Positions 1-7,604 of a stretch of 16,406 nt of DNA are shown here, piece after piece. Numbering within the stretch: position 1 is the first letter of the stretch; every line of letters starts with the position of its first letter. The stretch comes from JBHPGW01 sp042569785 (GTDB lineage Bacteria > Planctomycetota > Phycisphaerae > Sedimentisphaerales > Anaerobacaceae), in contig JBHPGW010000056.1 in assembly GCA_042569785.1 (NCBI GenBank), forward strand, positions 1 to 16,406, written 5' to 3'. Under the pieces are notes generated by a model that was not told the DNA's origin, did not search any database, and saw nothing but the letters and a program-made list of their open reading frames with translations. The position numbers and the translations under genes are program-made.

Positions 1-1709
1 TTACAGTTGGAACCGTTACTACAGCTTACAGTGATACGGTATCAGCTGGTGACGTTATAAGTCAGAGCCCGGTCGGATTAACGCCCGCGGTAAGCGGGAC
101 AGCGGTCGATATGGTCGTCTCATTAGGCGAACTACCAACCGCAACCATCTCCGGCTACATTGTTGAACCTGACTATAATACACCTGTCGAGGATGTATTG
201 GTATCAGCAGCTAATGATGTGAATTCTATAACTGATTCCAACGGTTACTATGAATTGACTGTAGACTATGGTTGGTCCGGAACAGTTACGCCGGCAAAAG
301 AAGGTTACACTTTCGATCCGAACAGCGACATCTATAGTAATATTTCCAGTGACTACAATAACATGGACTTCGTAGCAGAGCTATCGACCTTTATCATCTT
401 CGGCTATGTCACCGAATCTGACGATGTTACACCGATAGCTGACGTAAACGTGTCAGCAGAAAATGGTGGAGGCTCATATACCAGCCGATATGGCGGAGGC
501 TCAGACATGACAGACGCCAACGGTTATTACATAATCGTGGTAGATTACAACTTTACCGGCAAGGTAACGCCTGCAAAGTATGCCTATGTATTTGAGCCTA
601 ACAGCATAGAATATACTGATGTCAATGACGATCAGCCGACCAGCCAGGATTATATTGGGACAGAGTTAACTTATACTGTCGCAGGCTACATTCTAAATGA
701 CTGCAACAACCCGATAGAAGGCGTATCGGTCAATGCTAATAACGGCGGCGGTTCAGGTATAAGCGATGCAAACGGCTTCTACGAAGTCTGGGTGGATTAT
801 AACTGGTCAGGCACTATAACGCCAAGCAAGACCAATACCACATTCACCCCGGTCAGTACAGCGTATGCGGATGTCCTCGATGACATAGAGGACCAGAACT
901 ATTTAGCCAACAACATTTATGATCTCGATTGTGACGGCTTTATCGGCTATGGTGACGTGGAGATAATAAGTAACAACTGGCTTGAGATCGTGGGCTTACA
1001 ACCTAATTGTGTTGGTCACTGGAAAATGAACGATAGCAACAACGATACCGTTGTCATCGACAGCTCTGGAAATGGAAACCATGGTATCGCACAACAGAAT
1101 ACCGAAGACATAAACGACATAGGCAGGATAAATGGAGCATTAACCTTTAACGGAACCAGTGATTATGTAGATATTGGAGATGTTATTGGTACCGGAACCT
1201 ATACAAAAGTCGCCTGGATCAAGAGAACAGTCGATGCCCGTTATTACCACAACATAGTTTCTTCACAGGCTGCATCTAACGCACTCTGGCATGACATAGG
1301 TGGCTACCTCAAGGCCGGACACGCGTCGAGTTCGAGTTATACACATGTTCAGGACAGTAGTGCCTTAGCAGCTGATGTTTGGTATCATGTCGCGGTCACA
1401 TTCGATTCAGGGAACATGGTTTTGTATAAAGATGGAGTTCCGGTAGACCAGGCCAGCGGTATTCCGATGCAAGCTCCAAGTACAACAATCTACATCGGAA
1501 GAATTTTGAACGCAAATACTTACAACTTCAACGGCTCAATCGACAATGTGATGGTATTTAACAAAGCGCTGACCGCCGGAGAGATAAGTGCTCTGTACAA
1601 CAATGGAGATGGAACAGAAAATGTCCCCTCAGATGAAATAGATGGTGATTTCACCAATGATGGTATTGTAAACTTCCTTGACTTTGCTGAATTTGGTTTA
1701 GCTTGGTAA
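1..1709 (+). CDS. Secreted modular protein, 3' part: PASTA-like end, 3 CarbopepD-like repeats, LamG, split dockerin-like repeats
   Basis: The gene is cut by the left edge. The frame is open from base 3 and coding in character upstream of the ATG at 111, so that ATG is internal. Bases 3-131 read as the end of a PASTA-like domain (TVGTVTTAYSDTVSAGDVIS, then SPVGLTPAVSGTAVDMVVSL). Three carboxypeptidase-regulatory-like beta modules follow at about 147-389, 390-671 and 672-914, each with DxNGYY/DANGFY and SGTVTP-type motifs. Repeat 2 carries a 9-residue GGGS tandem duplication (about 464-507). At 921-956 lies a Ca-binding loop (DLDCDGFIGYGD), followed by NNWLEI. A LamG/concanavalin-like domain spans about 1011-1611 (VGHWKMND ... 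NGNHG ... GSIDNVMVFNKAL). A second half-repeat at 1641-1706 (DFTNDGIVNFLDF ... AW) closes the protein. It is likely exported and binds carbohydrate or matrix. No catalytic domain is visible in this part. Confidence 0.85.
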   Translation, partial: TVGTVTTAYSDTVSAGDVISQSPVGLTPAVSGTAVDMVVSLGELPTATISGYIVEPDYNTPVEDVLVSAANDVNSITDSNGYYELTVDYGWSGTVTPAKEGYTFDPNSDIYSNISSDYNNMDFVAELSTFIIFGYVTESDDVTPIADVNVSAENGGGSYTSRYGGGSDMTDANGYYIIVVDYNFTGKVTPAKYAYVFEPNSIEYTDVNDDQPTSQDYIGTELTYTVAGYILNDCNNPIEGVSVNANNGGGSGISDANGFYEVWVDYNWSGTITPSKTNTTFTPVSTAYADVLDDIEDQNYLANNIYDLDCDGFIGYGDVEIISNNWLEIVGLQPNCVGHWKMNDSNNDTVVIDSSGNGNHGIAQQNTEDINDIGRINGALTFNGTSDYVDIGDVIGTGTYTKVAWIKRTVDARYYHNIVSSQAASNALWHDIGGYLKAGHASSSSYTHVQDSSALAADVWYHVAVTFDSGNMVLYKDGVPVDQASGIPMQAPSTTIYIGRILNANTYNFNGSIDNVMVFNKALTAGEISALYNNGDGTENVPSDEIDGDFTNDGIVNFLDFAEFGLAW

Positions 1710-1748
1710 GTTTCAAGAAACACATTAGAGCTTAGAGGATAGATAATT

Positions 1749-1791
1749 AACGGCCTGCAGGCCAACCCCTGCAGGCCGTTTTGCTTTTTAC
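1749..1791 (+). terminator. Rho-independent terminator after the LamG/dockerin gene
   Basis: A perfect 13-bp stem (1749-1761 with 1768-1780, arm AACGGCCTGCAGG) closes a 6-nt loop and is followed by a T-rich tail (TTGCTTTTTA). It starts 39 bases after the stop of the left-hand gene and lies 45 bases before the end of the convergent acyltransferase gene. On the opposite strand the stem is followed by TTAATTAT, so it may also slow readthrough from the right, but the good T-tract belongs to the plus strand. Confidence 0.85.
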
Positions 1792-1825
1792 GAAACCAGA
1801 TAACGATTTGCCACACAATAGAAAA

Positions 1826-2884
1826 TTAAAAACCTAAGACCCTGCGACAAAAAGATTTCGGGAGCAGCTTTCGAGTGAAAATGATCAGGACAAAACATAT
1901 TAACACTGTGAAAAAAACGACCGTAAATTGATATAATGGCTGAAATGAATAGATGTAGCTCTTTTGAGCAATACTGGCAATCATTCTAAAAACAGGTATG
2001 TGTATTAAATATATTCCAAAAGAGTATTTGCCAAGTGTAACCAGAAATTTTGGCCAATTTTTTATATGTTCCCTCACAAAGAGAAAACCACAGAACACAC
2101 ATACCAAGTACAAGACAGAAGAATATTTTGTCGGAGAAATCGTAAAATAGGAACCACCATATCTTGACAATAAAAACATTGATTCCATCGCTGAAATCAG
2201 CAGGAAAACCAATATAGCAGGTAAGATAATAAAACGTACATTTCCGGACATGAACATTTTTTTGTTATCGCGGTTCCCTGCCAATAAACCAACTTCATAA
2301 AAAATGATCCATGAATAAAACAGCGTTGATGCCGGAAGATACATAATAACATTGAACAACCTTGAAAGATATAACGCCAACAAACCTATTATACTTAATA
2401 TGAGAACAAATACTATTCCCGCCGGCCTGCGATTAAGACGCTGAAGCAACGGTGTTATTATATAGAATTGAACGATCACTACGATAAAATAATAGCCCGA
2501 ACACGCTCGTCCCAGAAAGAGTTTGAGTATTATTTCGCCTGCATTAAAATCATGTGTTTTACTAACCTCACAACCTAACCAAACAAGAGACCAGAATAAA
2601 TATGGAATAAGAATTCGTGGAAGTCTTTTTGTTAAAAAGGTTTTATAATCCGCTAATGATTCCATTGGTTCTTTTGCTGACCAATATCCGGAAATAAAAA
2701 GGAACGCAGGGACAGCAAAATTTATTAATTGACAATAAGTAATAAGAAAAAAAAAGTTCCACCTATCAGTTGAGGGATATCTCCATAGAAAAGCAGAACC
2801 AACCACATGTATTGCAACAACTGCAATTATTGCGAGTCCACGAAAAGCATCAAATGAAGAGTCTCGGTTTTTTTTCATGATCAT
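1826..2884 (-). CDS. Membrane acyltransferase family 3 protein (O-acyltransferase, OafA/WecH-like)
   Basis: A 352-residue polytopic membrane protein of the acyltransferase-3 family, whose members acetylate or otherwise acylate sugars of surface polysaccharides at the cytoplasmic membrane. The family's N-terminal motif is clear (SSFDAFRGLAIIAVVAIHVV, with R15 and the conserved His26), as is VPAFLFISGYWS after the next helix and FWSLVWL later. About ten hydrophobic helices fill the length, which is normal for a stand-alone member without a periplasmic SGNH domain. Two in-frame starts are possible: ATG at 2884 (MIMKKN) or 2878 (MKKN). GGTGGTGAT just upstream could serve either. It stands alone between a convergent and a divergent secreted-protein gene, so its substrate cannot be read from context. 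A role in cell-surface glycan modification is an inference. Confidence 0.9.
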   Translation of the reverse strand: MIMKKNRDSSFDAFRGLAIIAVVAIHVVGSAFLWRYPSTDRWNFFFLITYCQLINFAVPAFLFISGYWSAKEPMESLADYKTFLTKRLPRILIPYLFWSLVWLGCEVSKTHDFNAGEIILKLFLGRACSGYYFIVVIVQFYIITPLLQRLNRRPAGIVFVLILSIIGLLALYLSRLFNVIMYLPASTLFYSWIIFYEVGLLAGNRDNKKMFMSGNVRFIILPAILVFLLISAMESMFLLSRYGGSYFTISPTKYSSVLYLVCVFCGFLFVREHIKNWPKFLVTLGKYSFGIYLIHIPVFRMIASIAQKSYIYSFQPLYQFTVVFFTVLICFVLIIFTRKLLPKSFCRRVLGF

Positions 2885-2925
2885 ATATCACCACCCAGAA
2901 ACATACATGTTATCAAACCAAAGAC

Positions 2926-2931
2926 ATTATA
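2926..2931 (-). promoter_or_regulatory. Candidate -10 box for the acyltransferase gene
   Basis: On the minus strand 2931-2926 reads TATAAT, 42 bases upstream of the ATG at 2884. No good -35 hexamer lies 16-18 bases further upstream, so this is only a tentative promoter in an AT-rich stretch. A second TATAAT on the same strand, near 2970, is equally without a -35 box. Confidence 0.25.
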
Positions 2932-3094
2932 CAACTAATATTTCACTTTTTTAGTGTAACATCACAAATTATAGCAGATGGCAAACAGAGCGGATATGAC
3001 AGAGATTTAGTCGCACTGACCACTGTTTTTCAGGTAAATTCCCCGTTTTTTAAGATTTTTTTACTTTCCCAGCCTTAGTCCTATAACTATTTTC

Positions 3095-3123
3095 TTGCAA
3101 TTTTACCGTTAATATGATATAAG
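3095..3123 (+). promoter_or_regulatory. Candidate sigma70 promoter for the SGNH hydrolase gene
   Basis: TTGCAA (3095-3100), a 17-base spacer and TATAAG (3118-3123) form a good housekeeping-type promoter on the plus strand. Transcription would start near 3130, leaving an approximately 230-nt leader before the chosen TTG start at 3364. It is the best promoter match in the 2885-3315 gap. The rest of that gap, up to 3094, shows no gene. Confidence 0.45.
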
Positions 3124-3129
3124 GAAGTT

Positions 3130-3363
3130 TTTGAGAAAGAAAATGTTTCGGAGGAGTTTTTGCAGGCTTTTTTAAATAAAAGCTGACAAAACCCAGCATT
3201 AGGTAAACTTGCCCGGGTGATAAGCTTACATTCACGGACGAAATTAGCGAGCAGACCATAAAAGCATAGTCTGTTCGTATCCCCACTCAAGGAGGTAGCG
3301 GCAGAGTCTGCGCATTTGGTGCAGCTACTCAGGAAGATATCAAGGAGAAGGCACATAGACGTT
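3130..3363 (+). other. Long 5' leader of the SGNH hydrolase gene, possibly structured
   Basis: If the promoter at 3095-3123 is real, this untranslated leader is about 230 nt long. Several pairings can be read. CAG(G)CTTTT pairs with AAAAGCTG at about 3162-3185. CCG..TGA pairs with TCACGG at about 3213-3238. ACGAA...CAGAC pairs with GTCTGTTCGT at about 3237-3278. GCAGAGTCTGC (3301-3311) is a tight hairpin right after AGGTAGCGG. No riboswitch class was recognised with confidence. AGGTAGCGG followed by a hairpin, and an upstream GGACGAAA, distantly recall parts of c-di-GMP-I (GEMM) aptamers, but the rest of that consensus is missing. Confidence 0.25.
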
Positions 3364-5367
3364 TTGAAGCAAAAACCAGTAATGATGCCAATCTTGATTG
3401 GTTTGATTTTTTGGGGGTCTATTTTAGCATGCGCAGCGGAGGCTGAAATAAAAATTATGCCCCTTGGCGATTCTATAACCGAAGGGGTAATAGGTAGTTC
3501 TGATGATACCGGATATCGTCGTTCGTTGTATTTGTCATTAACCGCCGCGGGATGCAATGTCAATTTCGTTGGGGGGCTGACCGCGGGTATTCCTGTCGAT
3601 TTCGACCGTGACCACGAAGGACATTCCGGTTGGCGAGCCGATCAGATAAGAGACAATGTCTATAATTGGCTGAGTATTAATCCAGCCGACATTGTAATGC
3701 TTCACATTGGAACAAATGATATCACTGGCGGAAATGAAGATGTCGCCGAGGTTAACGATATTTTAAATGAGATAGACAGATACAGCCAGGATATTACCGT
3801 CATTCTGGCGGCACGTATTATTTTGCGAAATGACACTAAGAATCCAGAGACAATAGCATTTAACGATGCTGTTGAGGCAATGGCTGCCGAGCGTATTATT
3901 ATGGGTGATGACATTATTATTGTAGATATGGAAAATGCCCTGACGTATCCTGACGATTTGGCCGACACACTCCATCCCAACAATAGTGGTTACAACAAGA
4001 TGGCAAATGTTTGGTACGATGCTTTAATTGATTACTTTACTCCCGTAATAACCTCCACTGCGGTAACAAGTGGAATCATAGGAGTGCTTTACGTCTACGA
4101 TGTCAATGCCGTCGGTTACCCCGACCCTAATTACACACTGATCGAACATCCACCTGGAATGACAATTGATACTAATACGGGTCTGATCGAGTGGATTCCT
4201 GCCTCTGCCAATGATTTTAACGTTACTGTTGAAGCCAGAAACAATATCGCTGATACTAATCAGAGTTTTACGATTACCGTTCCCAAAACGATTGAGTTTG
4301 ATGCCGTCAGTTCCGATTTCAATGGTATCACTGGCACCCAGTTAAGCTGGCCTCATACGATTGGCAGTGGCGATAATCGTTTTTTGATCGTAGGAACACT
4401 GGGCAAGGACAAAAGTGACGGCAATTTAATAATAAATACTGTAACTTATAACAATGTCCCTATGATGCCGGTAGAGAACTCCGCGATAATGGCTGGCACA
4501 GGAACAGGCAATGACCTGAGAATTAAAACAGAGTTGTATTACATGCTCGACAAGGATTTACCTCCAACAGGCACTTATGATGTAATTGTAACTTATTCGG
4601 CTAATGTCAAAATGAGGTCTGCCGGCGTTATTTCGCTCAGGAACGTAGATCAGGAACCCGCGGAAGCGGTGGATGCTAACTCCGATCAAAACTCAGATAC
4701 TATCTCTACCAATATTACTACCCTAACTGATGGTGCATGGCTAATTGATATAGTCGGCACTAACAACAATGACCTCATTGATGTAAACCAAAGCAATAAT
4801 CAGATCGAACGATTTGACGTTAACACAATCGGCATCGCTGCGGCAGGCAGTACAAGGATCATAACCTCAGCTGGTCCTGCCGTAATGAACTGGACTTTCC
4901 CCACTGGAGCCGAATGGATGGTTCACTCAGTAGCAGCGTTCGCACCGGAACAAGACAAGACTATTTCAGGGCATATTTACGAACCTAACGGCGCAGCTAT
5001 CGAGGGCGTACTTATCTCCACAATTCCAGACATATTTTCTGGCACCGCCGACCCTAACGGCTGTTATGAATTTATAGTTCCCAATGCATGGTCCGGCACA
5101 GTTGCTCCAACCAAAGCCGGCTGCATGTTCGCCCCTGCTCAGCGAATTTATAACAATGTAACTACTAACCATTTGCTCGAGGACTTCGACAACATCCTTA
5201 TCTATAATCTTGATGGGCTAAACCGTATTGACTTTGGCGATCTCAAAATAATGAGCGATTATTGGCTCCAAACCGGAGCAACACTTCCATGCGATTTCTA
5301 CGATGACGGCACTGATACTGTTAACTTTCTGGATTTCGTTGACTTTGCCAATGCGTGGAGAAAATAG
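3364..5367 (+). CDS. Secreted SGNH/GDSL hydrolase with Ig-like, beta-sandwich, CarbopepD-like and dockerin-like modules
   Basis: About 667 residues from the TTG at 3364. That start is chosen because GGAGAAGG lies about 11 bases upstream and it yields a normal signal peptide (KQK, hydrophobic core, ...ILACAAEA cut site). A TTG at 3316 would add 16 residues. The SGNH domain (about 28-220) shows GDSIT (Ser37), GTND (Asn118) and DTLHP (Asp201, His204), the full serine-esterase set, so it probably removes acyl groups from carbohydrate. A putative Ig-like domain follows (about 228-305, PPGMTIDTNTGLIEWIP), then an unassigned beta-rich domain (about 310-528), one CarbopepD-like module (about 532-610) and two dockerin-like half-repeats side by side (about 614-665, ending NFLDFVDFANAW). 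The last two modules match those of the left-edge gene. The exact substrate is unknown. Confidence 0.88.
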   Translation: MKQKPVMMPILIGLIFWGSILACAAEAEIKIMPLGDSITEGVIGSSDDTGYRRSLYLSLTAAGCNVNFVGGLTAGIPVDFDRDHEGHSGWRADQIRDNVYNWLSINPADIVMLHIGTNDITGGNEDVAEVNDILNEIDRYSQDITVILAARIILRNDTKNPETIAFNDAVEAMAAERIIMGDDIIIVDMENALTYPDDLADTLHPNNSGYNKMANVWYDALIDYFTPVITSTAVTSGIIGVLYVYDVNAVGYPDPNYTLIEHPPGMTIDTNTGLIEWIPASANDFNVTVEARNNIADTNQSFTITVPKTIEFDAVSSDFNGITGTQLSWPHTIGSGDNRFLIVGTLGKDKSDGNLIINTVTYNNVPMMPVENSAIMAGTGTGNDLRIKTELYYMLDKDLPPTGTYDVIVTYSANVKMRSAGVISLRNVDQEPAEAVDANSDQNSDTISTNITTLTDGAWLIDIVGTNNNDLIDVNQSNNQIERFDVNTIGIAAAGSTRIITSAGPAVMNWTFPTGAEWMVHSVAAFAPEQDKTISGHIYEPNGAAIEGVLISTIPDIFSGTADPNGCYEFIVPNAWSGTVAPTKAGCMFAPAQRIYNNVTTNHLLEDFDNILIYNLDGLNRIDFGDLKIMSDYWLQTGATLPCDFYDDGTDTVNFLDFVDFANAWRK

Positions 5368-5446
5368 TTAAGAACCTGCCCTGGATTTCCTGTTTGGACA
5401 TACCTTTGCAACAACCATTTAACCAAATAATTCCGCAAATACCCAG

Positions 5447-5475
5447 TGGACGCTGCACTTCAAAGTTGTTAGAAT
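5447..5475 (+). promoter_or_regulatory. Candidate promoter of manA giving a leaderless transcript
   Basis: TGGACG (5447-5452), a 17-base spacer and TAGAAT (5470-5475) match the sigma70 pattern at 4/6 and 5/6. The -10 box ends 7 bases before the ATG at 5483, so the transcript would begin at or beside the start codon. No Shine-Dalgarno is present, which fits. A weaker alternative, TGGACA-17-TTTAAC (5395-5423), would give a leader of about 50 nt. Confidence 0.4.
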
Positions 5476-5482
5476 ACCGCCG

Positions 5483-6415
5483 ATGGAAATGTATCCGTTA
5501 AAATTTAAGCCAATCTATAAGCAGCGTATCTGGGGCGGGCAAAAGCTGCGAGAGGTATTTGGTAAGAATCTACCACCTGGCCAAAAAATCGGCGAAAGCT
5601 GGGAACTGGTTGATCTGCCAAACGATAAATCCATAATCGCTAACGGAGAATTGACAGGAAAAACACTCAACCAGGCAATCAAACAATACCCAAAAGAAAT
5701 AACAGGTGACGAAAACTTTTCTCTGCCGTTTCCATTGTTGATCAAACTGCTCGATGCGCAGGATGTACTCAGTGTGCAGGTTCATCCGGACATCCAGACC
5801 TGCCAACGAATGGGCAAGGGTGAGCCTAAGACCGAGTGCTGGTATATCATCTCGGCAGAACCGGGAGCGGCAATTTATAAAGGGCTAAAGACAGGCGTAA
5901 CAAAAGAACAATTTGCGGACGCTATAAAAACTGGCAATGTCGACGAGTTGGTAGAAAAAATCCAGGTTCAGCAGGGCCAGTGCCATTTTCTGCCAGCGGG
6001 AACCATTCACGCTATCGGTGCGGGACTGTTGATTGCGGAAATACAGATGGCTTCGGATACGACCTATCGCGTATTCGACTTCAACAGAGTTGACAATAAC
6101 GGCAATCCAAGACAACTGCATATTCAAGAGGCTATGGAAAGTATCCATTTCGATCCGTCCGGTGATGATCTTAGCGTCAGAACCACCGGCAGACTCGTCG
6201 ATTGTGAACAGTTCAATGTAGACAAGGCTGAGCGAGCCTCGATTTTATCTGGAAAAATGAAGATACTGATCACACTTACTGGCAGCGGGAAAATTCAAAA
6301 GCAGGACTGCCCCCCTACCAAGTTCAAAGCTGGAGATACATTACTGATACCCGCAGCTTATGAAGGAAAAATGGACCTTGACGACCAGACACAATACCTG
6401 ACAGTAACTATTTAA
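5483..6415 (+). CDS. manA: Mannose-6-phosphate isomerase, class I (short cupin form)
   Basis: A 310-residue type I phosphomannose isomerase that interconverts fructose-6-phosphate and mannose-6-phosphate, the entry to GDP-mannose and mannose-derived surface sugars. It has the compact length of the Bacillus-type enzymes. The N-terminal signature is PIYKQRIWGGQKLRE. The zinc site is intact: Gln99 and His101 in VQVHP, Glu118 in KTECWY, and His176 in LPAGTIHAIG. The catalytic arginine region follows (SDTTYRVFDFNR). The start could be the ATG at 5483 or at 5489, and neither has a Shine-Dalgarno. The gene's stop codon overlaps that of the convergent WecA-like gene, leaving no room for a separate terminator. 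Its place beside polysaccharide genes suggests supply of mannose precursors. Confidence 0.93.
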   Translation: MEMYPLKFKPIYKQRIWGGQKLREVFGKNLPPGQKIGESWELVDLPNDKSIIANGELTGKTLNQAIKQYPKEITGDENFSLPFPLLIKLLDAQDVLSVQVHPDIQTCQRMGKGEPKTECWYIISAEPGAAIYKGLKTGVTKEQFADAIKTGNVDELVEKIQVQQGQCHFLPAGTIHAIGAGLLIAEIQMASDTTYRVFDFNRVDNNGNPRQLHIQEAMESIHFDPSGDDLSVRTTGRLVDCEQFNVDKAERASILSGKMKILITLTGSGKIQKQDCPPTKFKAGDTLLIPAAYEGKMDLDDQTQYLTVTI

Positions 6416-7578
6416 CTTGTGCTCTGATCTTTATCTTTTTTTATCGCTCCCCGCAGACCTTCCATTTTCAAAAAGCCTTTTCGCCATACGATGATTCCTG
6501 ATATCGCGAAAACCAGAACGTAAACAACCGCGGCAAATCTGGTTCTTATCTGACTCATTATCAAGCCGACCAAAGCGTAGGCACCTGCAAGGACATAGCA
6601 GATCGCAACGGTTTTCTTCAGCGGTATCCCCCTGTCTATCATCTGGTCATAAATATGACCCCGGTCTGAAACGAATAAGGGCCTATGATTAAGCAATCGC
6701 CTGACAAGGGCGACGGCGGTATCAAGGATCGGCAGGCCAAAGACAACTATCGAAGCGAGCCACCAGCGTGGAATTCCTTCTGCGAAAAGTATCATCAGTG
6801 CCGCGATCATAAAGCCCAGCAGCATACTGCCGGCATCTCCCATGAATATCTTGGCCGGATGACGGTTGAAAGGCAAGAAGCCGCAAACACCACCGACCAT
6901 AGCCAGGCAAATTATGATCCGCACCGGATCACCGACAACACTGAATTTCCACGTAGTCAGATGGACCGCTAAAAGCAGCATGGCTACCGTGATAATAGCA
7001 GTCACTCCGCCGCAAAGACCGTCAAGACCGTCGAGCAGATTCAACGAGTTCGTCGCACCGAGAACAAAGACTATCACAACAATACCACCAAGAATTATTT
7101 CGAGATTTTGCGGCAATAACACATTGAATAATTTTGCTGAATGACCAAGGCTTGGAACAATACCAACAAGCAACAGCATAATACCGGCTGCGATCTGGCC
7201 CAGGATCTTTTGTCCGGGCTTAATATCGAATATGTCATCGGCGACACCTACAAAACAAGCTATAGAGCCACCAGCCAGTATCCCCAGAAGCCATTTAAAC
7301 GCTGAGCTGAAAAACTCTTCATTGCGCAAACATGCAATACCAGCCAAGACACCTACCGTCAATCCGATCAATATACCGATACCACCGAGATATGCCACAG
7401 GTTCCTTGTGCGTTTTGACCGTATCGTCAGGCCTGTCAACGATCCCGAATTTTATAGCGACCCTCTTGCACATCCATGTAGCTACCAAAGCCGCGACAAA
7501 AGACAAAACCAGTACCGGCCAAAAACTGACGATCTGAGCCGTCGGTCTGTAAGGTCCAATTATATCCTTAAAAATCAT
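6412..7578 (-). CDS. WecA/MraY-family undecaprenyl-phosphate sugar-1-phosphate transferase
   Basis: A 388-residue membrane enzyme with about eleven helices that transfers a HexNAc-1-phosphate, usually GlcNAc-1-P from UDP-GlcNAc, to undecaprenyl phosphate. This is the first lipid-linked step of O-antigen, capsule or teichoic-acid-type glycans. Family motifs are intact: HKEPVAYLGGIGI (about 57-69), the Mg-binding ADDIFD (Asp114/115/118), NSLNLLDGLDGL (Asn177, Asn180, Asp183), FMGDAGSMLLG (Asp248) and DRGHIYDQMIDRG (His308). It lacks MraY-specific context and is more like WecA/TagO. It follows the ATP-grasp gene by 26 bases on the same strand and is probably co-transcribed. No Shine-Dalgarno is visible before the ATG. 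The extreme C-terminus is a charged, lysine-rich cytoplasmic tail. Confidence 0.93.
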   Translation of the reverse strand: MIFKDIIGPYRPTAQIVSFWPVLVLSFVAALVATWMCKRVAIKFGIVDRPDDTVKTHKEPVAYLGGIGILIGLTVGVLAGIACLRNEEFFSSAFKWLLGILAGGSIACFVGVADDIFDIKPGQKILGQIAAGIMLLLVGIVPSLGHSAKLFNVLLPQNLEIILGGIVVIVFVLGATNSLNLLDGLDGLCGGVTAIITVAMLLLAVHLTTWKFSVVGDPVRIIICLAMVGGVCGFLPFNRHPAKIFMGDAGSMLLGFMIAALMILFAEGIPRWWLASIVVFGLPILDTAVALVRRLLNHRPLFVSDRGHIYDQMIDRGIPLKKTVAICYVLAGAYALVGLIMSQIRTRFAAVVYVLVFAISGIIVWRKGFLKMEGLRGAIKKDKDQSTS

Positions 7579-7604
7579 TATTGTTTATTTTTATTTATGG
7601 TTAA

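Noticed and set aside
111..113. ATG at 111 as the start of the left-edge gene
   Set aside because: The frame is open and coding-like from base 3, giving a PASTA-like domain end. The gene begins outside the window.
1520..1816. 98-residue minus-strand frame across the terminator
   Set aside because: It runs through the perfect terminator hairpin and antisense to the LamG gene.
3180..3315. Confident call of a c-di-GMP-I (GEMM) riboswitch
   Set aside because: Only fragments match. The GGCAAACC...GACGCAAAGCC core and GNRA tetraloop are not present.
3087..3563. 158-residue minus-strand frame over the SGNH leader and gene start
   Set aside because: No family-like motifs, and it overlaps antisense to a well-supported gene.
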